Notes: generated by a model from the sequence alone, not told the origin. DNA of 64,000 nt from JAWKVD01 sp041398225 (GCA_041398225.1 JAWKVD010000018.1:1-64000); one strand, 5' to 3'. Shown: positions 48,109 to 57,839, numbered from the stretch's first letter. Program-made: numbers and translations.

Positions 48109-49239
48109 ATGGATACTTTTGAAGCGGATGCGGTGGTCATTGGGGCGGGGGTGATCGGCCTCGCTTGCGGGCGCGAGCTGGCGCGCCGGGGCAGGGACGT
48201 CCTGGTTCTGGAAGCCGCGGACGCGATCGCAACGCAGACTTCGTCCCGCAACTCGGAAGTCGTTCACGCCGGGCTGTACTATCCGACAAATTCGCTGAAG
48301 GCGCTGATGTGCGTCGCCGGCCGCCGCAAGCTCGTGCCGTACTGTGAGCAGCGTGGCGTTGAGGTGCAGCACTGCGGAAAGCTCGTGGTTGCGGTCACCG
48401 ATCAGGAGGCGGGCGACCTCGATGCGCTCTATCGCAGGGCGCTGGCGAATGACGTCGAGGACGTTCACATCCTCACCGGTGAACAGGCGCGTGCGCTGGA
48501 GCCGGCTCTAACCCCTGAAGTTCGCGCAGCTTTGCATTCTCGTGCGACCGGAATTTTCGACAGCCATGCCTACTTCCTGGCGCTGCAGGGCGAGATTGAA
48601 GACGCTGGCGGCTCCATCGCTCTGGCGACGCCAGTGGTGCGCGGTCGCGTCATGCCGGACGGCGTGGAGCTGGAGACCGGCGGCGACAGCCCCGCACGCA
48701 TCAAGGCGCAGCTTGTGGTGAATGCAGCCGGGCACGCGGCGCTGGACATCACGCGCGCGATCGAAGGGGCCGCCCACTACCCGGAGCTCGCCATGCACTG
48801 GGCGAAGGGAAACTACTTCACCGTGCCGGGCAAAGGCGCGTTCTCGCAGCTCATCTACCCGATGCACAACTCGGCCAGCCTCGGCCTGCACCTGACCATC
48901 GATCTTGGCGGCGGCACCCGCTTGGGGCCGGACGTTGAATGGTTGCCCGACGATGCCGGACCACCCTTCGACTACCGCGTGAATCCAGCGCGTGCGGAGG
49001 CTTTCTATGGGGAGGTGCGGCGCTATTGGCCGGGTCTACCCGACGGCTCCATCACTCCGGGCTATTCAGGCGTGCGGCCGAAACTGGTTGGTCCTGGCCA
49101 GCCGGCGGCGGACTTCATGATCGAAGGTCCCGACGCGCATGGAACGCTCGGGCTGGTGAACCTGTTCGGAATCGAAAGCCCCGGCCTGACGTCGTCGTTG
49201 GCGATCGCGGAGCGCGTCGCCGAGTTGCTGGACGCCTAA
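48109..49239 (+). CDS. FAD-dependent oxidoreductase, L-2-hydroxyglutarate oxidase (LhgO)-like
   Basis: 376 residues of the DAO/glycerol-3-phosphate dehydrogenase family. The dinucleotide motif VVIGAGVIGLACGRELA is near the N-terminus; SSRNSEVVHAGLYYPTNSLKA is the LhgO-type signature; the C-terminus PGYSGVRPKLVGPG and LFGIESPGLTSSLAIAE closes the FAD site. It likely oxidises L-2-hydroxyglutarate or a related hydroxy acid. ATG 48109 is where homology starts. It follows the oxidoreductase gene by 119 bases. Confidence 0.87.
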   Translation: MDTFEADAVVIGAGVIGLACGRELARRGRDVLVLEAADAIATQTSSRNSEVVHAGLYYPTNSLKALMCVAGRRKLVPYCEQRGVEVQHCGKLVVAVTDQEAGDLDALYRRALANDVEDVHILTGEQARALEPALTPEVRAALHSRATGIFDSHAYFLALQGEIEDAGGSIALATPVVRGRVMPDGVELETGGDSPARIKAQLVVNAAGHAALDITRAIEGAAHYPELAMHWAKGNYFTVPGKGAFSQLIYPMHNSASLGLHLTIDLGGGTRLGPDVEWLPDDAGPPFDYRVNPARAEAFYGEVRRYWPGLPDGSITPGYSGVRPKLVGPGQPAADFMIEGPDAHGTLGLVNLFGIESPGLTSSLAIAERVAELLDA

Positions 49240-49356
49240 GGGACTTGAATTTACCGGGGATTGTCCGGGAAATTCGATCCGAAGCAGATGGCGGCGAACG
49301 CCTTGCACTTCGCGATTCCGACGCGTATACCACGCGCCTTCCGCACACCTGCGTCT

Positions 49357-49433
49357 GGTGGGATAGCTCAGCTGGTTAGAGCGCGGGACTCATAATCCCG
49401 AGGTCCCGGGTTCAACTCCCGGTCCCACTACCA
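49357..49433 (+). tRNA. elongator tRNA-Met (CAU)
   Basis: A 77-base cloverleaf: acceptor GGTGGGA/TCCCACT with a G1-U72 pair, anticodon loop CTCATAA in stem GGGA/TCCC, T arm CCGGG-TTCAACT-CCCGG, encoded CCA. Unlike the fMet gene it has no C1xA72 mismatch, so it is the elongator. It lies 117 bases after the LhgO-like gene. Confidence 0.92.
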
Positions 49434-49539
49434 TCGCCCCGCTGCGGATTTCCGAACGGTAATCCATATTCTCTTGTTCGGAGGTCAGCGCGCGCGACCG
49501 GACTCTGGCGTCGCGGTCGCACGCTGCTGTGAGTCAAAG

Positions 49540-49881
49540 CTATTTGACGAGATAGCGGTCGCGTTTGTGGCCCTTGGCCTCAAGGTCTTTCAGCCATTTC
49601 GGGGTCGGTCCGCGACCCGTATAGGTTTCGCCGTTGGGGCCAACAAAGTTCGGCTTCAGCTTAACGCCGGCATCGGACCGCTTGCGGCGACCGGACGCGC
49701 CACGACCGATGATTTCCTCGAAAGTGAAGCCGGCGTCCGCAGCCATCTTGCGGAACTGCTCGAGCAGCCGGGTCTTTTCCGACTGCTTGCGTTCTTCGCG
49801 AAGTTGTTGTGCGCGAGAGATGAGGTTTGTCAGATCTGTGGCGTTGAGATCGTCAAGTTTGGGGATGGAAGAACGAGCCAT
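49540..49881 (-). CDS. H-NS family nucleoid protein (HvrA/MvaT-type)
   Basis: 113 residues. N-terminal coiled-coil oligomerisation region (about 8-50, LTNLISRAQQLREERKQSEKTRLLEQFRKMA), flexible basic linker, and the C-terminal DNA-binding motif NGETYTGRGPTPKWLKDLEAKG that matches the H-NS T-W-x-G-R-G-R-x-P-x-W pattern with Tyr for Trp. It silences AT-rich or foreign DNA. ATG 49881 starts the homology. The upstream intergenic DNA (about 49960-50032) is unusually AT-rich, which suggests self-control. Confidence 0.88.
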   Translation of the reverse strand: MARSSIPKLDDLNATDLTNLISRAQQLREERKQSEKTRLLEQFRKMAADAGFTFEEIIGRGASGRRKRSDAGVKLKPNFVGPNGETYTGRGPTPKWLKDLEAKGHKRDRYLVK

Positions 49882-49959
49882 CTGATATTGCCTTTCAGCA
49901 TGCCTTGAACAAAGGACCGCATTGGTCGATCCGTCCCCCCGCGAATGCACGGCCTCTAT

Positions 49960-50032
49960 AGCATCGCCAAATTAGATGTCTCTATAAAAAAACGACCAAA
50001 TAATAATATTCTTCACTTAGATCGTATGCCGA
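49960..50032. promoter_or_regulatory. AT-rich intergenic stretch upstream of the H-NS gene
   Basis: The 150 bases between the H-NS-family gene and fghA contain TATAAAAAAACGACC and AATAATAATATTC, giving a local AT content far above the surrounding DNA. It lies upstream of the H-NS gene and downstream of fghA. A curved promoter or H-NS autoregulatory site is plausible. Confidence 0.5.
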
Positions 50033-50896
50033 TCACTTTAGTCGCGCGGCGTGCCAGCGAATGTGATCGGCGATGAAAGTGGCCATGAAAAAATATGAAT
50101 GGTCGTACCCGTCATGCTGACGGAAGGTGAGTTTCTGACCTGCTTCTTTGCAGGCCTGATCGAACAGCCAGGGTCGCAATTGGCCATGCAGGAATTGATC
50201 CGCCAGCCCCTGGTCGATCAGGATGTCGTCGTAGGCGCCGGGACCTGAACTGCGAATGAGTTCGCAGGCGTCATGCGCCTTCCATACATCGCGGTTTTCG
50301 CCGAGATAGGCGGAAAAGGCCTTTTCTCCCCACGGACAGGTCGAGGGATTTACGATCGGCGCAAAGGCCGAGACCGAGCGGAAGAGGTCCGGGCAGCGTA
50401 GCGCCAGAACCAGGGCCCCGTGCCCCCCCATCGAGTGACCCGACAGACCGGGCATATCGCCATTCCACGGGAATTCCTGGCGAACAACGTTCAGCAGGTC
50501 CTCTGTGACGTAAGTTTCCATTCGAAAGTGCGGCGCCCAGGGTGATTGGGTGGCGTCCACGTAGAAGCCGGCGCCTTGGCCGAGATCATAGTCCGAACTG
50601 TCCGCGACATCGCCGCCCTTCAGGTCGGGGCCCCGCGGTGAGGTGTCCGGCGCGACAATCATCAGGCCGCTCTCCGCCGCCGCGAGATAGGCGCCCGCCT
50701 TTGTCGTGAAATTGTCTTCCGTACAGGTGAGCCCCGAGAGCCAGATCATCATCGGGAAGGGGCCTTCGCCGGGCGGTGTAAACACGGAAAAACGCATTCG
50801 CGTGCCGGTCGCGAGGCTGTCATGCTCGCAATAGGCGAGAGTTCCGCCAGCGACGCGGTGTTGCGCGCGGATCTTCATGTGCATGGGGTCGCTCAT
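50033..50896 (-). CDS. fghA: S-formylglutathione hydrolase
   Basis: 287-residue alpha/beta hydrolase of the esterase D group. Nucleophile Ser155 in GLSGHSMGGHG; WLSGLTCTEDNF and PWGEKAFSAYLG are family segments; the Asp (about 231, DILIDQGLAD) and His (about 264, HDGYDHSYFF) complete the triad. It hydrolyses S-formylglutathione to formate and glutathione. Its ATG overlaps the GFA gene stop by 4 bases. Last gene of the adhC-gfa-fghA operon. Confidence 0.95.
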   Translation of the reverse strand: MSDPMHMKIRAQHRVAGGTLAYCEHDSLATGTRMRFSVFTPPGEGPFPMMIWLSGLTCTEDNFTTKAGAYLAAAESGLMIVAPDTSPRGPDLKGGDVADSSDYDLGQGAGFYVDATQSPWAPHFRMETYVTEDLLNVVRQEFPWNGDMPGLSGHSMGGHGALVLALRCPDLFRSVSAFAPIVNPSTCPWGEKAFSAYLGENRDVWKAHDACELIRSSGPGAYDDILIDQGLADQFLHGQLRPWLFDQACKEAGQKLTFRQHDGYDHSYFFMATFIADHIRWHAARLK

Positions 50897-51357
50897 TCAG
50901 GCCGTTCTCCGTACCGCGCATATTCCGCCATCAGTTCAGGATACTGTTCTGGGGCAGGGAACTGGTCGAAACTCTGGCGAGCGCCCGATTCCACGCCCGG
51001 AAGTTTCTCCGACACGAACGATTCGATGCACGGGCGCACCCAAGTGGCGTCTTCAAGCATCGTGGGGCGAAAGTTCACGAACTGTCCGCCGGCGAAGCCG
51101 TCCGTATAGAGCCAGTTCTTGCAGTAAGCGCAGAAATGGTGGCGTTGATCCGGACGGTGCTCGCCGCCGATTACCGTTTCGCCCTCCGCCGTGAAGCCGT
51201 CTGCGGGCAGCATGAGGCTGAGTGAGTAGGGGCCGCCGGTGAGCTTCTGGCAGCCGCGGCAATGACATGCCATCGAAATGATCGGCGGCGTGGTGATCGT
51301 CATCTTCACGCGTCCGCACAGGCATGCCGCCTTCCACGGCAGTTTCCAGTCGCTCAT
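50893..51357 (-). CDS. GFA family protein (Gfa/CENP-V fold)
   Basis: 154 residues. Zinc ligands are visible as CLCG (about 12-15), CHCRGC (about 31-36) and CAYC (about 76-79), the typical Gfa pattern. It resembles the glutathione-dependent formaldehyde-activating enzyme, which may speed S-hydroxymethylglutathione formation or simply bind it. It lies between adhC and fghA, overlapping both, so the three proteins are made together from one transcript. Confidence 0.9.
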   Translation of the reverse strand: MSDWKLPWKAACLCGRVKMTITTPPIISMACHCRGCQKLTGGPYSLSLMLPADGFTAEGETVIGGEHRPDQRHHFCAYCKNWLYTDGFAGGQFVNFRPTMLEDATWVRPCIESFVSEKLPGVESGARQSFDQFPAPEQYPELMAEYARYGERPE

Positions 51358-52466
51358 CAGAACACCACCACGCTCCGGATGCTCTCGCCCGCATGCATCA
51401 GATCGAATCCCTTGTTGATCTCCTCCAGCGTCAGGGTGTGGGTGATCATCGGGTCGATCTCGATCTTCTTGTCCATATACCAGTCGACAATCTTCGGGAC
51501 GTCGGTGCGGCCGCGCGCGCCGCCAAAAGCCGATCCCTTCCAGACCCGGCCAGTGACGAGTTGGAAGGGGCGTGTTGCGATCTCCTTGCCCGCTTCTGCG
51601 ACGCCGATGATGATCGATTGTCCCCAGCCGCGATGGCACGCTTCCAGAGCCTGCCGCATCACCGTGGTGTTGCCGGTGCAGTCGAAGGTGTAGTCAGCGC
51701 CGCCCTGCGTCAGCTCCACGAGATGGGCGACAACGTCGCCGGAGAGGTTCTTGGGGTTGACGAAATGGGTCATGCCGAATTTGCGGCCCCATTCCTCCTT
51801 CGCGTCATTGATGTCGACCCCCACGATCATGTCGGCCCCGACCATGCGCAGCCCCTGGATCACGTTCAGGCCGATGCCGCCGAGGCCGAAAACGACGCAA
51901 TTGGAGCCCGGCTCCACCTTTGCTGTCTTCACTACGGAGCCGACGCCGGTGGTGACGCCGCAACCGATGTAGCAGGCCTTGTCGAAAGGGGCGTCCTCCC
52001 GGATCTTCGCAACGGCGATCTCGGGCAAGACCGTGAAGTTCGAAAACGTCGAGCACCCCATATAGTGGTAGATCGTCTTGCCTTTGTAGGAAAAGCGCGA
52101 GGTGCCGTCGGGCATTAGCCCTTTGCCTTGGGTGGCGCGGATCGCAGTGCAGAGATTGGTCTTTTGCGACAGGCAGCTTTTGCACTGCCGACACTCGGGC
52201 GTGTAGAGCGGGATAACGTGGTCGCCAGGCTTCACCGAGGTTACGCCGGCGCCAACCTCGCGCACGATCCCCGCGCCCTCATGCCCAAGAACGGAGGGGA
52301 AGATGCCTTCGGAATCGAACCCATCGAGCGTGTAGGCGTCGGTATGACAGATTCCCGTCGCCATGATCTCGACCAGAACTTCTCCGGCCCTGGGCCCCTC
52401 CAGGTCGAGTTCGACAATCTCCAGCGGCTTCTTGGCCTCGAAAGCGACGGCGGCGCGAGTTTTCAT
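51357..52466 (-). CDS. adhC: S-(hydroxymethyl)glutathione dehydrogenase, class III alcohol dehydrogenase
   Basis: 369-residue zinc alcohol dehydrogenase. Catalytic zinc site [12 protein letters not shown] and GHEGAGIV; structural zinc cysteines [18 protein letters not shown] site [14 protein letters not shown] with Asp at VGVDIND. The class III signature is clear. It oxidises S-hydroxymethylglutathione to S-formylglutathione. First gene of the operon; the stop overlaps the GFA gene start. Confidence 0.97.
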   Translation of the reverse strand: MKTRAAVAFEAKKPLEIVELDLEGPRAGEVLVEIMATGICHTDAYTLDGFDSEGIFPSVLGHEGAGIVREVGAGVTSVKPGDHVIPLYTPECRQCKSCLSQKTNLCTAIRATQGKGLMPDGTSRFSYKGKTIYHYMGCSTFSNFTVLPEIAVAKIREDAPFDKACYIGCGVTTGVGSVVKTAKVEPGSNCVVFGLGGIGLNVIQGLRMVGADMIVGVDINDAKEEWGRKFGMTHFVNPKNLSGDVVAHLVELTQGGADYTFDCTGNTTVMRQALEACHRGWGQSIIIGVAEAGKEIATRPFQLVTGRVWKGSAFGGARGRTDVPKIVDWYMDKKIEIDPMITHTLTLEEINKGFDLMHAGESIRSVVVF

Positions 52467-52516
52467 GGTGCGACTCCTCGGTTGTTCTGGGAAACCTCAC
52501 GAATGCGCGGCCCCGG

Positions 52517-53191
52517 TCAAGCCTCCAACAGCGTCAGCACGTCGTGGAGGGAAGTTCCGATCAGGCAGGCGCGAGCGCGCAAGTCGTCGTCCGGTTGCAG
52601 CAGGTCCGGTATCAGGACGGTCATCATTCCTGCCGAGCTGGCGGAGGCGAAGCCCGTGGGCGAATCTTCGAGCGCCAGAATGTTGGTCGGGTCGACGCCC
52701 AGGGCGGTGGCCGCCTTCAGGTAGGGTTCCGGGTGGGGCTTCCGGTTCGCAACGTCGTCGCGTGTCACCACATGCTGGAAGCGGCGATGCAGATCATGCG
52801 CTGTGAAGTGGCGGTTCACCCAATCCGGACCGGATGAGGTGGCCAGGGCGAAGGGGAGGCCACGCGCATCGAGCAGGTCCAGGATTTCGGATGCGCCCGG
52901 CTTTAGCGGCGCGGAGCGATCGCCGATGCGAGCGGTGACTGCAGCGTAGAAATCCTCAAGCGGGAAGTCAGGGCCAAGCAGAGACTGCATGCGGGCGTCA
53001 TTGGCGGCTCTGTGAAGCCCGATCAGAGACAGGAAATCGTCGTCCGTGAAGCTGACCCCGAAATGATGGGCGGCGGCCATGTAGCCTTCACGCACCATCG
53101 CCTCGCTGTCGATAAGCGTCCCGTCGAGATCGAACACGACGGCGCGCGGCAAGCGGGGCAGGCGATGGGAGGAGGCGGGCGAGAAGGACAT
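52517..53191 (-). CDS. HAD family hydrolase, phosphoglucomutase/phosphoglycolate-like
   Basis: 224-residue HAD phosphatase. Motif I FDLDGTLIDSE (Asp nucleophile), motif II ATSSG, Lys motif KPHPEPYLKAATALG and motif IV LEDSPTG are all present; the four-helix cap fits the beta-phosphoglucomutase/GPH-like subfamily. The substrate cannot be told from sequence. It lies 50 bases upstream of adhC on the same strand, so it may head that operon. AAGGA precedes ATG. Confidence 0.88.
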   Translation of the reverse strand: MSFSPASSHRLPRLPRAVVFDLDGTLIDSEAMVREGYMAAAHHFGVSFTDDDFLSLIGLHRAANDARMQSLLGPDFPLEDFYAAVTARIGDRSAPLKPGASEILDLLDARGLPFALATSSGPDWVNRHFTAHDLHRRFQHVVTRDDVANRKPHPEPYLKAATALGVDPTNILALEDSPTGFASASSAGMMTVLIPDLLQPDDDLRARACLIGTSLHDVLTLLEA

Positions 53192-53243
53192 GTGCGGGAA
53201 GTGGCGACATCCCCCGGTTGGGTCAAGTCGACTTCTTGGCCGG

Positions 53244-54041
53244 CTAGCCCACCCGCGCCGCCATGCCGCCGTCCACGGGCAGGACAACGCCCGTAATATA
53301 TCTCGCTGCGTCTGAGCAAAGGAACGTTGCGGCGTTGGCGATATCCCAAGCCGACCCCATGCGGCCCATCGGGACGCGGGCGTCTCGGTCAGCGCGCAGG
53401 GCTTCCCTGGATTGGCCGGTACGCTCGGCGATGCCTTCAATGGCCATTGGCGTGTCGATCAGGCCGGGCATGACGGCGTTGCAGCGCACGCCATACTTGG
53501 CGTTGGCGAGGGCCACGACCGTCGTCAGCCGGTTCACGGCCGCCTTCGAGACCTCATAGGTCACCATATGGTGTCCGGCCAGAGCGGCCAGAGAAGAGAT
53601 GTTGACGATCGCTCCGCCTCGTTGTTCGCGCATGACCGCGAGTGCGTGGCGAATTGTGAACGTCATCGCTTTGAGGTTGACGTCCATGATCTTGTCCCAG
53701 GCCACCTCCTCGATTGCGTGGGGCGGTGCATCGCCTCTGCCGATCCCGACATTGTTGATCAGAATGTCGATGCGAGCTCTTTGCTCGTAAACGTGCTGAA
53801 CGAGCTTTTCGCAGTCTGCGGCCCGAGAGACGTCCGCCACGTATGCGATGGCGCGCAAACCCTCCTCGCGGATCAGGGCGGCCGTCTCCTCCGCGCGATC
53901 AGGCAGGCGGTCCACGCAGATCACTTCCGCGCCCTCCCGGGCGAGTTGAAGCGATATTGCGCGCCCGTTTCCGATTTTGTCGCCAGGAGTCTGGCCGGCG
54001 CCGACGACAATCGCGATCTTGCCTTCCAGGCGTGTGTCCAC
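53244..54041 (-). CDS. short-chain dehydrogenase/reductase
   Basis: 265-residue SDR. The cofactor loop reads VVGAGQTPGDKIGNGRA, longer and different from the classic TGxxxGxG; NNVG is at about 90, the catalytic Ser in NISSLAAL and Tyr/Lys in YEVSKAA. Ends VVLPVDGG. The long glycine loop is seen in a subset of SDRs. GTG 54041 (GGGGAG 8 bases upstream) is preferred over a distant ATG upstream. Confidence 0.86.
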   Translation of the reverse strand: MDTRLEGKIAIVVGAGQTPGDKIGNGRAISLQLAREGAEVICVDRLPDRAEETAALIREEGLRAIAYVADVSRAADCEKLVQHVYEQRARIDILINNVGIGRGDAPPHAIEEVAWDKIMDVNLKAMTFTIRHALAVMREQRGGAIVNISSLAALAGHHMVTYEVSKAAVNRLTTVVALANAKYGVRCNAVMPGLIDTPMAIEGIAERTGQSREALRADRDARVPMGRMGSAWDIANAATFLCSDAARYITGVVLPVDGGMAARVG

Positions 54042-54264
54042 CGAAGAATCTCCCCGTGTTCGACGCTGAGCTGGGCGCCGGATGCATCCGGCATCATACA
54101 CGCCCATGGCGGCTTTTCACCCAAGTCGCCTCTGGCCGGTTGGGCGAAGAAGAGGCGGGAAGTTACCAGCCTGCGCGGCGTCAAGAAGCGGGGATGCGCT
54201 CTGGTCGGGGCGGTCGGCTAGGGCTATCACACCCGCGACAGAAGATTTCGCCGGGAGCAAACGC

Positions 54265-55776
54265 ATGAGACGCATTGAGGGATTTGTCGCGGGCAGCGCT
54301 TACGAGGCAACCAGCGGCCGCCAAGGCGACATCTACGACCCCAACACGGGCGAGGTTCAGGGCACGGTGGGTTTTGCCACCGAGGCCGACGTCGACGTTG
54401 CGGTTCGGGCCGCTCTGGAGGCTCAGCCCCGTTGGGCGGCCGTCAACCCTCAGCGACGTGCGCGGGTAATGTTCGAGTTCAAGCGCATGGTCGAAATGGA
54501 CATGGGCAACCTCGCTAGCCTCCTTTCTTCTGAACACGGCAAGGTTCTGGCCGATGCGCGCGGCGACGTGCAGCGCGGGCTTGAAGTCATCGAGTTCGCT
54601 TGCGGCATTCCGCACGCGCTGAAAGGCGAATACACTGAAGGCGCGGGGCCGGGGATCGACGTCTACTCCATGCGGCAACCGCTGGGAGTTGGAGCCGGCA
54701 TCACGCCTTTCAATTTTCCCGCGATGATCCCGATGTGGATGTTCGGCGTGGCGATCGCCGTGGGCAACACCTTCATTTTGAAGCCCTCCGAGAAAGATCC
54801 CAGCGTGCCTGTGCGTCTCGCGGAATTGTTCATGGAGGCGGGCGCCGCCGCTGGCGTAGATGTAACCGGCGTCCTGAATGTGGTGCATGGAGACAAGGTT
54901 GCGGTCGACGCAATCCTTCACCATCCGGATATCAAGGCGGTCAGCTTTGTCGGTTCGTCCGACATTGCGCACTACATCTACCAAACGGGCGCCGCTAACG
55001 GAAAACGCGTGCAGGCGATGGGTGGAGCAAAGAACCATGGCGTCGTGCTGCCCGACGCCGACCTCGACCAAACCGTGAAGGATCTGATGGGGGCGGCCTA
55101 CGGCTCGGCCGGAGAGCGGTGCATGGCGCTGCCGGTGGTGGTGCCCGTGGGCAAGAAGACCGCCGATGAACTGCGCGAGCGCGTCACGGCTGAACTCGAA
55201 ACCTTGAAGGTGGGAACCTCGACCGACCCGGAAGCGCAATACGGGCCGGTCGTTTCAGCGGCGCACAGGCAGAAGATCGCCGACTACATTGGCCTGGGTG
55301 TCGAGGAGGGGGCGGAGCTCGTGGTCGACGGGCGCGACTTCTCCATGCAGGGCTATGAGAAGGGCTTCTTCATCGGTCCGTCGCTGTTCGACAATGTGAA
55401 GCCGGGGATGAAGACCTATCACGAGGAGATCTTCGGGCCGGTTCTGCAGATGGTGCGCGCCGAAACTCTGGAGGAAGCGATCGAGCTGCCGTCGAAGCAT
55501 CAATACGGGAATGGCGTCGCCATCTTCACCCGCAGCGGCCGCGCGGCGCGCGAGTTCGCCTCGAAGGTCAATGTCGGCATGGTCGGCATCAACGTGCCGA
55601 TCCCGGTGCCGGTGGCCTACCACACCTTTGGCGGCTGGAAGCGTTCCGCCTTCGGCGACACCAACCAGCACGGCATGGAAGGCGTGAAGTTCTGGACCAA
55701 GGTGAAAACCGTTACGGCTCGTTGGCCGGAGGGGGATTCCGATGACTCCAGCTTTGTCATTCCGACGATGCGGTGA
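54265..55776 (+). CDS. mmsA: CoA-acylating methylmalonate-semialdehyde dehydrogenase
   Basis: 503-residue aldehyde dehydrogenase. Catalytic Cys286 in GSAGERCMALPV; ITPFNFPAMIPMWMF and SFVGSSDIAHYIY are typical of MmsA; the C-terminal GGWKRSAFGDTNQHGMEGVKFWT is diagnostic. It turns methylmalonate semialdehyde into propionyl-CoA in valine degradation and in inositol catabolism. GGGAG lies 8 bases before ATG 54265. It is followed, one gene later, by mmsB. Confidence 0.96.
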   Translation: MRRIEGFVAGSAYEATSGRQGDIYDPNTGEVQGTVGFATEADVDVAVRAALEAQPRWAAVNPQRRARVMFEFKRMVEMDMGNLASLLSSEHGKVLADARGDVQRGLEVIEFACGIPHALKGEYTEGAGPGIDVYSMRQPLGVGAGITPFNFPAMIPMWMFGVAIAVGNTFILKPSEKDPSVPVRLAELFMEAGAAAGVDVTGVLNVVHGDKVAVDAILHHPDIKAVSFVGSSDIAHYIYQTGAANGKRVQAMGGAKNHGVVLPDADLDQTVKDLMGAAYGSAGERCMALPVVVPVGKKTADELRERVTAELETLKVGTSTDPEAQYGPVVSAAHRQKIADYIGLGVEEGAELVVDGRDFSMQGYEKGFFIGPSLFDNVKPGMKTYHEEIFGPVLQMVRAETLEEAIELPSKHQYGNGVAIFTRSGRAAREFASKVNVGMVGINVPIPVPVAYHTFGGWKRSAFGDTNQHGMEGVKFWTKVKTVTARWPEGDSDDSSFVIPTMR

Positions 55777-55865
55777 CGGCCCTAGCCTCATCCTTCGTTT
55801 GACGGCGACTGCACGCTCGGACCAGATATCTCGATTGGCGTACGCTGAGCTTGAAGGGGCAGCGC

Positions 55866-56699
55866 ATGAGCACGGTCGCCGAAGACATTCGTCCGCCCCG
55901 ATGGACTGCGGACGCCGTCCGCATCTCCTCCGTCGCGCTGGTCGCGGCGATGTGGATCAGTTCGGCCATTTTCGGCTTCTACATTCTCGCCTTCTATGGT
56001 GGCGCCATCCCGGCGGATGCGCTTGAGGACTGGAACGTCACGCTGCCCAAGCTCTACGAGACGAACACGCCCGGGGCGTCGGCCGGCATTGGGCTGCACT
56101 TCTTCGCGGGCGCCGTTCTGCTGACGTTAGGGCCGTTGCAGTTGATCGCGGCGATCCGGTCGCGGGCGCCGGCCTTTCATCGCTGGGTGGGGCGTATCTA
56201 CGCCCTGGCCGCGTTTTTGGCGGGCGTGGGCGGGCTGACCTTCATTGCTCTGAAAGGCACGGTTGGCGGCCCCGTTATGTCGATCGCTTTTGCCGCCTAC
56301 GGCGCCCTGATGATCGTTGCGTCGGTCGAGACGGTGCGCAACGCCATGATCCGGCGCATTGACGTTCACCGCGCCTGGGCGATCCGGCTTTATGCGTTGG
56401 CGGTGGGATCGTGGCTGTATCGCATGGGGTACGGTTTCTGGTTCTTATTCGCCGGAAAGGCCGGGCACACGGACACCTTTAGCGGCTGGTTCGATTACGT
56501 GATGGATTTCGCGTTTTTCGTTCCGCCGCTGATTGTCGCTGAGATGTTGATCCGCGCGCGACGCTCTGAAGCGACGTTTGTTGGACGCATTGGTGCGGCG
56601 GCGGCGCTCGGCGGCGGAGCGGCGTTTATCGCGCTCGCGACGTTCTTCTTCTCGGTTTATGGCTGGGGCCCGGCGATTTTGATGCGTTTCGGCGGCTGA
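55866..56699 (+). CDS. DUF2306-like integral membrane protein
   Basis: 277 residues with about seven hydrophobic segments. The conserved His/Arg segment AFHRWVGRIYALAAF, then the second half VHRAWAIRLYALAVG, match the DUF2306 pattern: two related halves, each with a His-Arg-Trp/Ala-x-x-x-R motif, possibly haem-binding. The role is unknown. It lies between mmsA and mmsB, which it may share a transcript with. Start ATG 55866 is preceded by AAGGGG. Confidence 0.8.
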   Translation: MSTVAEDIRPPRWTADAVRISSVALVAAMWISSAIFGFYILAFYGGAIPADALEDWNVTLPKLYETNTPGASAGIGLHFFAGAVLLTLGPLQLIAAIRSRAPAFHRWVGRIYALAAFLAGVGGLTFIALKGTVGGPVMSIAFAAYGALMIVASVETVRNAMIRRIDVHRAWAIRLYALAVGSWLYRMGYGFWFLFAGKAGHTDTFSGWFDYVMDFAFFVPPLIVAEMLIRARRSEATFVGRIGAAAALGGGAAFIALATFFFSVYGWGPAILMRFGG

Positions 56700-56801
56700 A
56701 GCGCTTCACAGCAGTACCTGCAGCGGGCTTGCATTGACCGCCAGCGCGGGAGAATGGTTGCCGGCACAAAACAGCCGTCCGCGTACCAGGGAGTTCACGC
56801 C

Positions 56802-57692
56802 ATGACTCGCATCGCCTTCATCGGTCTTGGAAACATGGGCGGCGGTATGGCCGCCAATCAGTCCAGGGCGGGGCGTCAGGTAGCGGCGTTCGATCTCTCT
56901 GAGGCGGCGATGTCAAAGGCGGCTAGTGCCGGCTGCAATCCCATGGCGTCAATCGCCGAGGCGGTGAACGGGGCGGATGCTGTCGTAACGATGCTGCCTG
57001 CCGGGCCGCATGTCCGAAAAGTCTACGCCGAGGAGATTCTTCCGAACGCGCCAAAGTCGGCGTTGCTGATCGACTGTTCGACCATCGATGTCGAAAGCGC
57101 GCGCGCTGTCGCGAAACAGGCGACCGATGCAGGTTTTCGGTTTGCGGATGCGCCTGTCTCAGGGGGCACCGCCGCAGCCGATGCCGGTACGTTGGCTTTT
57201 ATGGTCGGCTGTGACGACGCTCACTTTGCGGAGGTCGAGGCTGTCCTGGATCCGATGTCGCGCGTCACGATCCGAGCGGGCGACCATGGAGCGGGGCAGG
57301 CGGCCAAGATCTGCAACAACATGCTGTTGGGCATTTCAATGATCGGGGTAAGCGAGGCTTTCGCGCTGGCAGAGCAACTGGGGCTGGCGCCGGATCGCTT
57401 CTTCGAGATCGCCTCGAAATCATCGGGAAATTGCTGGTCATTGTCTACCTATTGCCCGTGGCCGGGCGTCGGTCCTGAAACGCCGTCTGATCGGAATTAT
57501 GAGGGCGGCTTTGCAACGGCGATGATGCTGAAGGACCTGAAGTTGGCCCAGGAAGCTGCGGCCAAGGCTGGCGCGACCACGCCCCTCGGCGCTCATGCGG
57601 AGGCCCTTTACGCCCTGTTCGAGCGGCAGGGTTTCGGGGCCAAGGACTTCTCGGCCATCCTTCAGTTCTTGCGTGGACGTCGCCCCGAGTAA
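56802..57692 (+). CDS. mmsB: 3-hydroxyisobutyrate dehydrogenase
   Basis: 296 residues. Cofactor motif FIGLGNMGGGMAANQ (the usual MGxPMAxNL is varied), substrate motif DAPVSGGTAAADAGTLAFMVG and the catalytic lysine in GAGQAAKICNNM. It oxidises 3-hydroxyisobutyrate to methylmalonate semialdehyde, the substrate of MmsA upstream. AGGGAG precedes ATG 56802. Confidence 0.94.
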   Translation: MTRIAFIGLGNMGGGMAANQSRAGRQVAAFDLSEAAMSKAASAGCNPMASIAEAVNGADAVVTMLPAGPHVRKVYAEEILPNAPKSALLIDCSTIDVESARAVAKQATDAGFRFADAPVSGGTAAADAGTLAFMVGCDDAHFAEVEAVLDPMSRVTIRAGDHGAGQAAKICNNMLLGISMIGVSEAFALAEQLGLAPDRFFEIASKSSGNCWSLSTYCPWPGVGPETPSDRNYEGGFATAMMLKDLKLAQEAAAKAGATTPLGAHAEALYALFERQGFGAKDFSAILQFLRGRRPE

Positions 57693-57839
57693 CCCTAGGG
57701 AATGTGCCAGTTGCGTGTAATGCGCTCCTCAATCCAAATGAATGAACCGGTTCGCCTCACGAGTTAACGGCTCGAAAACCATGCTTGGTCATTGTCCGTG
57801 AAAGTTGCGCCGGACCGCGCACTGAACGGGACAGAAGAG

